DNA of 64,000 bases, from assembly GCF_026616205.1 (NCBI RefSeq), contig NZ_JANHGR010000002.1:558001-622000 (forward strand), read 5' to 3'. This DNA is from Halolamina litorea (GTDB taxonomy: Archaea; Halobacteriota; Halobacteria; Halobacteriales; Haloferacaceae). Positions within the stretch are counted from its first letter, which is position 1, and the number at the start of each line of letters is the position of its first letter. The notes under the pieces are model-generated. The model was given only the letters and a program-made list of their open reading frames with translations. It was not told the origin of the DNA and made no database searches. Shown piece after piece: positions 26,535 to 34,229 of the stretch. The translations under genes and the position numbers were made by a program.

Positions 26535-27116
26535 TTAGAGGGTGCCCGTCGACCGAACGATCGCTTCCACGATCGGGACGAACAGTCGCAGGTCGAGTGC
26601 GACGACGAGCACGGTGCCGACGGCGTCGAACACCAGGTCGAGGGCGGTGTCGCGGCGCCCGTAGTGGACGAGCACCGGTTCGATGTCGTAGCGACTGGCG
26701 ACTTCCCGAGCGAGCAACTCCCCGATCTCCCAGACGACGCCCAGCGTCAGCGTTACCACGACCGTTCCGACGACGGCGACGCCCGGGGCGACGACGAGCA
26801 GGCTCGCGTACAGCAGCGCCGCGAGGAGCGCGGCCGAGAGCGTGTGGGTGAGGTGGTCCCACCACCACACCGACTCGTAGCGCCCGAGCATCCCGAGACT
26901 GTGGAGGAAGCCGGCGACGGCGACCCAGAACGTGGCGACGAGGAACCCGTCACCCTCGGCGCCGACGACGCCGGCGACGGCCGGCGGCACGAGCGTGAGC
27001 ACGGCGGCGCCGGCCGTGTTGGCCACTGCTGGGGTGTTCTCCCGGCGGTAGCCGACGTAGAGGAGTGCGAGCAGGGCCGCTTCGACGAGGACCACGCCGA
27101 CCGTTACGGCGTTCAT
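26535..27116 (-). CDS. Membrane protein, DUF2238/YjdF-like
   Basis: A 193-residue protein with about six hydrophobic helices. Conserved polar residues lie within or between them: WWWDHLTHTLSAALLAALLY, GVVWEIGELLAREVAS and ALDLVFDAVGTVLVV. The WDHLTH and DLxFDxxG pattern recalls the DUF2238/YjdF membrane family of unknown function. It begins with an uncharged helix directly after the ATG at 27116. The gene upstream on the same strand is the valine-repeat protein. Confidence 0.7.
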   Translation of the reverse strand: MNAVTVGVVLVEAALLALLYVGYRRENTPAVANTAGAAVLTLVPPAVAGVVGAEGDGFLVATFWVAVAGFLHSLGMLGRYESVWWWDHLTHTLSAALLAALLYASLLVVAPGVAVVGTVVVTLTLGVVWEIGELLAREVASRYDIEPVLVHYGRRDTALDLVFDAVGTVLVVALDLRLFVPIVEAIVRSTGTL

Positions 27117-27158
27117 GCCCCCTAGGAGGCCCACCGGAAGCAAGTAGCTTCTGCCGAG

Positions 27159-27929
27159 TTACGACTCGTCGTCCTCGGCGTCTTCCTCGTCGTCGCGGTC
27201 CGCTTCGTCCGCGGCTTTCTCCTCTGCCTCGGTCTTCTTGACGGTCTCTTCGACGGTCTGTTCGACCTTTTCGGACACCTCCTCGGAGACCTTCTCGGAG
27301 ACCTCCTCCGAGACTTTCTCCGAGACTTCCTCGGTGACCTTCTCGGAGACCTCCTCGGTCACTTCCTCGCTCACCGTCTCGCTGACCTCCTCGCTGACGG
27401 TGTCGGAGACCTTGTCGGCGACCTCGTCGACCTCCTTGCTGACTGTCTCCTCGACTTCCTTGCTCACCGTCTGTTCGACCTCCTCGCTGACGGTCTGTTC
27501 GACCTCCTTGCTGACTGTCTCCTCGACCTTCTCGGAGACCTCCTCGGTGACCTTCTCGGAGACCTCCTCGGTGACCTCCTCGCTGACGGCTTCGGTCACC
27601 TGATCGACCTCCTTGCTGACGGTCTGTTCGACCTCCTGGCTGACGGTGTCGGAGACCTTTTCGGTGACTTCCTCGCTCACCGTGTCGGAGACTTTCTCGG
27701 TGACCTCCTCGCTGACGGTCTCCTCGACTTGTTGGGCGACCTCCTGGGTCATCCAGTCGGGGTCGAACCGCGCCATCTTCCACGCGATGTGGATGACGTA
27801 GGAGAGCAACACCCCGAGGCCGAAGGCGACGCCCACCAGCGTCCCCACTTCGAGCATCAACACGATCGCGATGAAGATGGTGACGCCGTAGGCGAGGTCG
27901 GTCACGAAGTCCACGCGCGACGGGTTCAT
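27159..27929 (-). CDS. Membrane-anchored protein made of a valine tetrad repeat
   Basis: This 256-residue protein has an N-terminal membrane part: residues 12-31 and 33-50 are hydrophobic and separated by Gly/Thr, so one hairpin or two short helices. A strictly periodic stalk follows from 61 to 230. There Val recurs every fourth residue in units such as SEEV, TEKV, SDTV, SKEV and EQTV: 43 units, of which only two (DQV, DEV) have three residues. The last 26 residues are a disordered Asp/Glu tail. Valine content and the lack of Ala/Leu argue against an ordinary coiled coil. No family is recognised. It is divergent from the PiT transporter. Confidence 0.85.
   Translation of the reverse strand: MNPSRVDFVTDLAYGVTIFIAIVLMLEVGTLVGVAFGLGVLLSYVIHIAWKMARFDPDWMTQEVAQQVEETVSEEVTEKVSDTVSEEVTEKVSDTVSQEVEQTVSKEVDQVTEAVSEEVTEEVSEKVTEEVSEKVEETVSKEVEQTVSEEVEQTVSKEVEETVSKEVDEVADKVSDTVSEEVSETVSEEVTEEVSEKVTEEVSEKVSEEVSEKVSEEVSEKVEQTVEETVKKTEAEEKAADEADRDDEEDAEDDES
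27240..27749 (-). repeat. Coding repeat of about 12-bp units (43 units)
   Basis: This 510-base tract encodes the valine tetrad stalk. The unit is roughly xCx-GAG-GAG-GTC with synonymous variation. Larger blocks recur, such as ACCGAGGAGGTCTCCGAGAA and neighbours. Variation among units suggests growth by slippage or unequal exchange followed by drift, with selection keeping the GTC and GAG codons. On the opposite strand it reads as a long Ser/Thr-rich open frame, which is an artefact. Confidence 0.85.
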
Positions 27930-28035
27930 CGACCCACCTCCCGCTGTCGAGATTCGTCCATACGGGAGAACGTGGTTCCACACAGGTATACCCACCTCTC
28001 CCGGTGGCGCCGGCCGGGTTCGGCCGAAACCGTCA

Positions 28036-28046
28036 AATAACTTAAG
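28036..28046 (+). promoter_or_regulatory. Leaderless promoter of the PiT gene
   Basis: AATAACTTAAG in the 140-base divergent gap is centred about 28 bases before the ATG at 28070. This is the usual TATA-to-start distance for a haloarchaeal leaderless transcript. A second AT-rich patch (GGTATACCC, about 27987-27995) points the other way, towards the valine-repeat gene. Confidence 0.5.
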
Positions 28047-28069
28047 AACTGGCCGTCCGACCTCCCCGC

Positions 28070-29245
28070 ATGGTCGAGGCGCTCCTGCTCGTCGGGATCG
28101 CGGTGGCCCTCTTCGTCGGCTTCAACATCGGTGGGTCGACGACGGGGCCGGCGTTCGGCCCGGCGGTCGGCGCCGACGCGATCTCGAAAGCCGGCGCCGC
28201 GGCGCTGATGGCGGTCTGTTTCGCGGTCGGCGCGTGGACGCTCGGCAGGCGCGTCGTCGACAAACTCGGCGGGGAGCTACTGGCCGACCCCGGCGTGTTC
28301 ACCGTCGAGACGAGCATCGTCGTGCTCTTTTTCGTCGGTGGCGCGCTGTTCGTGGGCAACTACGTCGGCGTCCCCGCCTCCACGTCGATGACTGCGGTCG
28401 GGTCGATCGCGGGGCTGGGTGTCGCGGCCGGCGAACTCGACTGGACCGTCATGGGTGAAATCGCGCTCTGGTGGATCGTCGCCCCCGTCGTCGGCTTCTG
28501 GCTCTCTGGGACCATCGGTCGGTACTTCTACCCGCGGATCGATCGGTGGGTGGCGATCGACAGCACCGACGGGCCGCTGTTCGTCCTCGACCGCTCCGGG
28601 ACGCTCCCCCGACCGGCCGCCGGCCCGAACACGACACGCCGGGAGATGGCCGGCAGCGCCGTCGTCGTCGCCATCGGTTGCCTGATGGCGTTCTCCTCGG
28701 GCACGTCGAACGTCGCCAACGCCATCGCGCCGCTGGTCGGCGCCGGCGTCGACGTGGACACGATGATCCTGCTCGGCTGTGGCGCCGTCGCGGTCGGCGC
28801 GTTCACCATCGCCCGCCGTACCCTCGACACGCTGGGCAACGACATCACCGACCTGCCCCTCACCGCCGCCATCGTCGTCGCGGTCGTCTCCTCGACCATC
28901 GTGATCGGGCTCTCGGCCATCGGTATCCCGGCCTCGTTCGTCATCATCGCCACCACCTCGATCATCGGTCTCGGCTGGGGACGGGCGACCCGCACGGTGA
29001 CGGTCTCGGCCGGCGTCCGCGGCGAGGCGGAACCGGCAGTCTCGGTCGGCGCGTTGGCCGCCGACGAGGAGGGTGAACCGGTGCCAGAGATCGGCGAGGA
29101 GGACCCTGCGGACATCCCGCCGGCCGCGGACCTGTTCGACCCGTCGACGACCGCGCGGGTGCTCCTGATGCAGAACGTGGTACCCGTACTTTCGACGGTC
29201 GGGGCTTACGTCGGGTTCACGGTGTTGTTCCGCTTCGTCTGGTGA
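28070..29245 (+). CDS. Inorganic phosphate transporter, PiT family
   Basis: A 391-residue low-affinity phosphate symporter of the PHO4 family. The two inverted signature repeats are visible: FNIGGSTTGPAFGPAVGADA in the first half and FSSGTSNVANAIAPLVGAGV in the second. Ten to twelve hydrophobic helices surround an acidic loop (about 320-350). It uses a Na+ or H+ gradient rather than ATP. No PhoU/DUF47 partner lies beside it, unlike many PiT loci. Together with pst this gives the cell two phosphate routes. Confidence 0.93.
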   Translation: MVEALLLVGIAVALFVGFNIGGSTTGPAFGPAVGADAISKAGAAALMAVCFAVGAWTLGRRVVDKLGGELLADPGVFTVETSIVVLFFVGGALFVGNYVGVPASTSMTAVGSIAGLGVAAGELDWTVMGEIALWWIVAPVVGFWLSGTIGRYFYPRIDRWVAIDSTDGPLFVLDRSGTLPRPAAGPNTTRREMAGSAVVVAIGCLMAFSSGTSNVANAIAPLVGAGVDVDTMILLGCGAVAVGAFTIARRTLDTLGNDITDLPLTAAIVVAVVSSTIVIGLSAIGIPASFVIIATTSIIGLGWGRATRTVTVSAGVRGEAEPAVSVGALAADEEGEPVPEIGEEDPADIPPAADLFDPSTTARVLLMQNVVPVLSTVGAYVGFTVLFRFVW

Positions 29246-29275
29246 CGCCGGCTCCGGGAGCGCCCGGTCCAGAAA

Positions 29276-29960
29276 TCAGTCGGCGTCGTCGGCCGACGGC
29301 TGCCCGGCCGCGGGACGTCCGCCGTCGCCGGCGTCGATGCTGCCCGTCTCTGGGATCACCTCCTCGCCCACTGCGGCCTGACCTTTCCGGCGACGACGGC
29401 GAGCGCGTAGATGCCGGCTGCGACGAGCACCACGATGCCGCCGGCGGTCGCGCCGACGTAGTAGGAGTTCGCGATGCCCAACAGCACTGCGAGTTCGGCC
29501 ATCACCACGGAGAGCAGCAGCGACTCGGTGAAGCTCCGGGGAGACCTGCGCCGCGCCGGCGACCGGCACCACCAGCATCGTCGCAACGAGGATCACGCCC
29601 ATGATCTGCATGGCGCCGCCGCCGACCACCGTGAGGTAGGGGCTCACCCCGAGGTCGATGACCGCGTTCAGGAACAGACCGACGGCGACGCCCGCGAACG
29701 CCGTGTGCGCGCGCGGCCGATCAGCGCCAGTTGGCGGTGGACGAGGAACGTCCCGATCAGCGACGCGATGATGCCGACACAGAGGCCGACCACCTTGCGG
29801 ACGGTGATGGGAATCTCCTTCGAGGCGCCCGCGTGCTGGGCGACGTAGCCCAGTCGCGACCTCTCGTCGAACTCGTGGGCCGGTTCGCCGAACAGGCGGG
29901 CCGTCCCCGAGTCGGGGCGGAGCAAACCGAGCATCAGCTTCATCAGCGTCGACTGACCAG
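29276..29960 (-). pseudogene. Fused and frameshifted znuC-znuB remnant
   Basis: Reading leftwards, an ABC-ATPase fragment begins at a damaged Walker A (PGQSTLMKLMLGLLRPDSG) and continues through GYVAQHAGASKEIPITVRKV. Near 29783-29790 it runs in frame straight into a ZnuB permease (CVGIIASLIGTFLVHRQLAL). The permease then shifts frame to AHTAFAGVAVGLFLNAVIDL and PYLTVVGGGAMQIMGVILVA. It shifts again to AVLLGIANSYYVGATAGGIV, and finally to a tail ending GQPSADDAD. A large internal deletion plus at least three frameshifts make it non-functional. It was a metal importer of the family still intact at 59154-62028. Confidence 0.85.
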
Positions 29961-30047
29961 GGCTATGGAACCGACCGGGACCGATCTCCGGCCCGACTGC
30001 CCCCGTTCGCCGAAAAACTCTTGGTGTGTTTCTTGTTGGGTAGGACC

Positions 30048-31202
30048 ATGGACTACGGACTCTCTCCAGAGCAAGAGCAGCTCCGCGACGAAGTGCGGCG
30101 GTTCGCGGAGAACGAGATCGCACCTGTCGCGAGCGAGTACGACCGCGAGGAGAAGTACCCCGCCGCGATCGTCGAGAAGGCGTCGGAGATGGGGCTGACC
30201 GGCGCACACTTCCCGATGGAGTACGGCGGCGTCGGCTACTCGACGCTCGACATGGCCATTGTGACCGAGGAGCTGTTCGCGGTCGACCCCGGGATCGGGC
30301 TCTGTGTCACCAGCGCCGGCTTCGGCGCGGAGGCGATCATGGAGTTCGGCACCGAGGAGCAGAAAGCGGAGTACCTCCCGCCGATCGCGAACGGCGAGGC
30401 GGTGATGGGCGCGGCGATCAGCGAACCCCACGCCGGTTCGGACGTGAGTTCGCTCTCTACCCGGGCCGAGAAGGACGGCGACGAGTGGGTGCTCAACGGC
30501 TCGAAGATGTGGATCACCAACGGTTCGGTCGGGGACTACTTCGTCGTGATGTGTGAGACCGACCCCGACGTGGGCGACCGCTACACCGGCTTCTCCCAGA
30601 TCCTCGTCGAGCGCGAGCGCGACGGGTTCGAGAGCGAGAAGATCACCGGGAAGATGGGCATCCGCGCGAGCGACACCGCCGAACTCCGGTTCGACGACGT
30701 GCGCGTCCCCGAGGAGAACCTCGTCGGCCAGCGCGGGATGGGGTTCCCCCAACTGATGCAGTTCTTCGACGAGACCCGGACGATGGTCGCCGCACAGGCG
30801 GTCGGGATCGCCAAGGGCGCCGCCGAGCGCGCGCTGTCCTACGCCGAGGAACGCGAGCAGTTCGGCCGCGAGATCTCGGAGTTCCAAGCGATCCGCCACA
30901 AACTGTCGGACATGCACACCCGGACCGAGGCGGCGCGCCAACTCACCTACAAGTCGGCATGGAGCGTCGACAACGCCGAGGAGGACCTGACGATGTTGGC
31001 TTCGATGGCCAAGGAGTTCGCCTCGGACGTGGCGACCGACGCCGCCGACGAGGCGGTCCAAATTCACGGCGGCGCGGGGTTCGTCGACGACTTCGACGTC
31101 GAGCGGCTCTACCGCGACTCGAAGATCACCCAGATCTACGAGGGTACCACCGAGATCCAGAAGAACATCGTCGCGCGGGAACTGTTGGACGAGGGGTACT
31201 GA
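30048..31202 (+). CDS. Acyl-CoA dehydrogenase
   Basis: A 384-residue FAD enzyme that oxidises acyl-CoA to enoyl-CoA. The N-terminal helical domain starts MDYGLSPEQEQLRDEVRRFA. The middle beta domain has AAISEPHAGSDVSSL and KMWITNGSVGDYFVVM. The C-terminal domain has RVPEENLVGQRGMGFPQLM, FGREISEFQAIRHKLSDM, and IYEGTTEIQKNIVARELL with the base glutamate. The best match is to short/medium-chain enzymes. It stands alone here, without ETF or thiolase genes. The region between it and the PiT gene is pseudogene sequence. Confidence 0.95.
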   Translation: MDYGLSPEQEQLRDEVRRFAENEIAPVASEYDREEKYPAAIVEKASEMGLTGAHFPMEYGGVGYSTLDMAIVTEELFAVDPGIGLCVTSAGFGAEAIMEFGTEEQKAEYLPPIANGEAVMGAAISEPHAGSDVSSLSTRAEKDGDEWVLNGSKMWITNGSVGDYFVVMCETDPDVGDRYTGFSQILVERERDGFESEKITGKMGIRASDTAELRFDDVRVPEENLVGQRGMGFPQLMQFFDETRTMVAAQAVGIAKGAAERALSYAEEREQFGREISEFQAIRHKLSDMHTRTEAARQLTYKSAWSVDNAEEDLTMLASMAKEFASDVATDAADEAVQIHGGAGFVDDFDVERLYRDSKITQIYEGTTEIQKNIVARELLDEGY

Positions 31203-31400
31203 ACACCGCGGGGCCGGCTGCTCGGAGCGCGCGAACCGCGGCCGACCACGCAGTCAGCCCGTACGACCCTTTTCGTGGGCGCCCCACGGCCCGCCGGCGG
31301 TTATCTGCCCCGAACGCGGGACTAATCGAGTTAAATGCGGGTGAATCGAGGTTGGGCGTGCCCCCGCTTTTCCCGGGTCCAGTTCGTTCGGGGTGAGTGC

Positions 31401-32075
31401 ATGAGCGACACAACGACGACACGGCGGAACTATCTCAGAGCGGCGGGCGCGGTCGGCCTCGCCGGGATAACCGGGCTCGCGGGCTGCTCAGGCGGGACGG
31501 CCACGGGTACGCTCGCGACGGTCGTGAAGGACGCGCCCGGGGACATCGCCGATTTCGAGCGCTGCGTCGTCACCGTCGAGGGGTTCTGGCTGGCGGAGGG
31601 CGGCGAGGGCGGCGACGACGGCGGGGACGGCGACGACGGCGGGGAGAACACCGCCACGACCGACGAGGACGCCGTCACCACACAGAACGAGGAAGACGTT
31701 GACCAGAGCGACGACCGGACGTACTACGAGTACGACGAGCCACAGGAGGCCGACCTCGTCCAACTCCAGGACGGGGAGACGAAACTGGTCGACGAACACG
31801 AGATCGAGACGGGCACGTACGCCTACCTCCAACTCGACGTGTCCGGCGTCGACGCGACGCTCACCGGCGGCGACTCGGCGGAGGTCGTGACGCCCGGGGA
31901 GGCGCCGCTGCAGTTCAACGAGTCCTTCGAGGTGCGCGCCGACCAGCGAACGACGTTCACCGCTGACTTCACGCCGGTCCAGCGCGGCGGCTCCAACGGG
32001 TACATCCTCCAGCCAGTCGCCTCCGGCACCGAGGTCTCCTACGAGGCCACGGAGACCGAGACCGACGCAGAGTAA
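31401..32075 (+). CDS. Tat-exported DUF4382 lipoprotein
   Basis: A 224-residue lipoprotein with a twin-arginine signal TRRNYLRAAG (7-16) and lipobox LAGC at Cys29. The domain reads TLATVVKDAPGDIADFERCV, EIETGTYAYLQLDVSGVDAT and GYILQPVASGTEV, the DUF4382 layout seen also in the Sec-lipoprotein at 177-890. Unlike that paralogue it carries an acidic Gly/Asp insertion (about 68-110) instead of a His-rich tail. The GGGGTGAG sequence 5-12 bases before the ATG resembles a Shine-Dalgarno site. TTAAATG at 31330-31336 would give a leader of about 45 bases. Confidence 0.82.
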   Translation: MSDTTTTRRNYLRAAGAVGLAGITGLAGCSGGTATGTLATVVKDAPGDIADFERCVVTVEGFWLAEGGEGGDDGGDGDDGGENTATTDEDAVTTQNEEDVDQSDDRTYYEYDEPQEADLVQLQDGETKLVDEHEIETGTYAYLQLDVSGVDATLTGGDSAEVVTPGEAPLQFNESFEVRADQRTTFTADFTPVQRGGSNGYILQPVASGTEVSYEATETETDAE

Positions 32076-32201
32076 CCCAGCGCGCTGCTGCCCCGGGGAC
32101 CCTCCACTCTTTCCCCGGCGGCGCAGCCGACTGGTGACGCAGGTCCCCGCTGACGCTCGCCCGGCCCAACGTTTTCTCCCGCGAACCCCTACCGGCCACG
32201 G

Positions 32202-32597
32202 ATGGACGCCGAACGCTGGTGGTCGCCGTTCGTCGGGGTGGCGACGGCCGTCTGGATCGCGCTGTTCGCCGTCGACCTCGCGGTCACGTTCGACGTTCTC
32301 GCTCTCGCGCCGCCGACCGTCGACGCCGTCCGTCGAGCCCTCCGAGGGCTGTTGGCCGTGTTCCTCATCGATCTGGCGTTGCTCTACCGGTGGTCCGAGC
32401 AGCGCCCGCTGGTGTTCCTCCGCGAGAACTGGTTTCTCGTCCTCACGGCGGTCCCGTGGTTCCGGCCGCTCCGACTGCTCCGTGCCGGCCGGTCGGTCCG
32501 TGCGCTCCGCCTCCTCGCGCGCTCGCGGCGCGTCGGCGCGCTGCTCACCAAACTCCGCCGGACCGCCCGAGTGCTCTGGCAACGACTACGCGAGTGA
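32202..32597 (+). CDS. Voltage-sensor-domain-only membrane protein
   Basis: A 131-residue protein with four helices that match S1-S4 of voltage-gated channels but no pore. S1 is about 11-30, with Asp25 inside. S2 is about 47-63, with Asp57 inside (LLAVFLIDLALLYRW). S3 is about 76-87. S4 carries Arg at 88, 91, 94, 97, 100 and 103 (FRPLRLLRAGRSVRALRLL), exactly every third residue. The preceding RPLVFLRENW loop resembles the S2-S3 loop of K+ channels. The last 12 bases overlap the convergent DUF389 gene. Function could be a proton channel, a sensor for a partner, or a reduced channel; all are inference. Confidence 0.75.
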   Translation: MDAERWWSPFVGVATAVWIALFAVDLAVTFDVLALAPPTVDAVRRALRGLLAVFLIDLALLYRWSEQRPLVFLRENWFLVLTAVPWFRPLRLLRAGRSVRALRLLARSRRVGALLTKLRRTARVLWQRLRE

Positions 32598-33965
32598 GCC
32601 GGGCGCCGTCAGCAGCGGCCAGCCGTCGAAGGGCCACCACGTGAACGGCCACCAGCCGCCCGACCTCGCCCCGGCGTCCTGGGCCGGCGCGCGCTGGTAG
32701 TCGACGAACCGAACGTCGACCCGGACCGGTCGCCCCGTTCGGTCGTCGATCGCAGCCCGGAGGGCCATCGCCAGCCTCTCGTGTTCGCGGTCGGTCGTCC
32801 GCCCGACGGTCACCGTCACCGCGATCTCGTCGCTGAAGGCGCCGGCGTCGTTGTACTCGGTCTCGACGCCCTCGAGTTCGAGCGACCGGTACTGCTCCTC
32901 GGCCAGCACCGTCTGGATCGCGTCGTTGGCCCGCTGTTCGAACACGAGGTGTTGGTACGTCCCCGCGACGGTCCCGCCGGCGACGACGAGAAAGAGGAGG
33001 ACGATCACGGCGTACCCCCCGGTTCGTAACGAGACGGTCCCCCCGCGCAGGCCGCGGAACACCGACGTTCGGTAGCCAAGCGCGACGAACGCGAGGTACG
33101 CGGTGAGGTTGATGAAGACGATGTTCATCAGGAGCAGGACGGTCGCGCCGGCGACGATGAGCGGCTCCCCCCACGCCGTCCCGATGCCGGCCACGGCGGC
33201 GGCGGGGACGATGGCCGCGGCGACGGCGACGCCGGCGATGGAGACCGGCAGGTCGGTCGCCAGCGCGAGCGCACCGGCGAGTCCGGCCGAGATGGCGATG
33301 GCGAGGGCCAGGAGGTTCGGCGTGACGAACGCCCCTACCTGCCCGATGTTTCCCACGTCGAGCGTCGACGGCACGAAGCCGCTCCACTGGAGGAAGCGGC
33401 TCATCGCCACCCCGCCGACGTAGGCGACGACCAGCCCCGTGATCTGCGACGTGGCGCTGTCGACGACCATCTCCCGGTCGCTCGTCACGGCGCCGACGCT
33501 GGCCGAGAGCGTCGACCCGGCGAACGGGGCGATCACCATCGCGCCCACGATGACGATGGCGGAGTCGAGCAACAGTCCACCCACGGCGACGACGGCGCTG
33601 GTGAGCGCGAACGCGAGGTACGTCGCCGTGTCGGGTGTCAGGTCCGCCGCCCGTTCCCGGATCTCGGCGTTCGACGCGCCACGCCCGCGCGGCCCCTCGA
33701 CGTAGCGGTCCGTGAGGGTATCGACGTTCTGGACGGTCGCGCGGTCGACGTCGGTGACGACGGTGTAGGTGTCCCGCGGGAGTCCGGCCTCGTGCAGTCG
33801 GCCGAGAACTGTATCGACGGCGCCGGTCGGCACCGGTATCGACGCCAGCGTCCCCTCGCGGTGTCCGTTGGCCTCGGTGAACACGAACTCGACCCCCATC
33901 TCCGAGAGCGTCTCCCGAACCGCGTCTCGGTCGTCGCCGGGGACGAACACCTGGACGAGGCGCAT
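32586..33965 (-). CDS. DUF389/TIGR00341 family membrane protein
   Basis: A 459-residue protein. The N-terminal domain starts MRLVQVFVPGDDRDAVRETL and is about 110 residues long. About six to eight transmembrane helices follow, containing AIVIVGAMVIAPFAGSTLSA and VAAAIVPAAAVAGIGTAWGE, signatures of the DUF389 (TIGR00341) family of unknown function. After the helices comes a soluble alpha/beta domain (FSDEIAVTVTVGRTTDREHE). It ends with an odd Trp/Pro-rich sequence, GGWWPFTWWPFDGWP, which overlaps the stop region of the voltage-sensor gene. Confidence 0.87.
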   Translation of the reverse strand: MRLVQVFVPGDDRDAVRETLSEMGVEFVFTEANGHREGTLASIPVPTGAVDTVLGRLHEAGLPRDTYTVVTDVDRATVQNVDTLTDRYVEGPRGRGASNAEIRERAADLTPDTATYLAFALTSAVVAVGGLLLDSAIVIVGAMVIAPFAGSTLSASVGAVTSDREMVVDSATSQITGLVVAYVGGVAMSRFLQWSGFVPSTLDVGNIGQVGAFVTPNLLALAIAISAGLAGALALATDLPVSIAGVAVAAAIVPAAAVAGIGTAWGEPLIVAGATVLLLMNIVFINLTAYLAFVALGYRTSVFRGLRGGTVSLRTGGYAVIVLLFLVVAGGTVAGTYQHLVFEQRANDAIQTVLAEEQYRSLELEGVETEYNDAGAFSDEIAVTVTVGRTTDREHERLAMALRAAIDDRTGRPVRVDVRFVDYQRAPAQDAGARSGGWWPFTWWPFDGWPLLTAPGSLA

Positions 33966-34229
33966 ACCGCCCGCTCGGCGTGCGCTCCTTTCACTACAAA
34001 CCGACTACTCGCGTCTAACACGGCCATACCCGTCCGTGACCGCTGCAGCCTGCACCTGTGGCGTTTCGGGGAGGCGCTGGCCCTGCCCGACTGCTCCTGC
34101 GCTGGGCGGCGCCGGTACAGCGGTTTCACCCTCCGAGCACGGCTTCGACGGGGGTGGTTATGAACTCCTTTCCCCCCCGTTGCTCGTTCATACTAAACCC
34201 GGCCAAGAGCCAAGGCTGTCGGTACGAAG

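Noticed and set aside
27238..27603. Plus-strand Ser/Thr-rich repeat protein
   Set aside because: It is the reverse reading of the valine tetrad repeat; the minus strand has a membrane anchor and acidic bias, so that is the gene.
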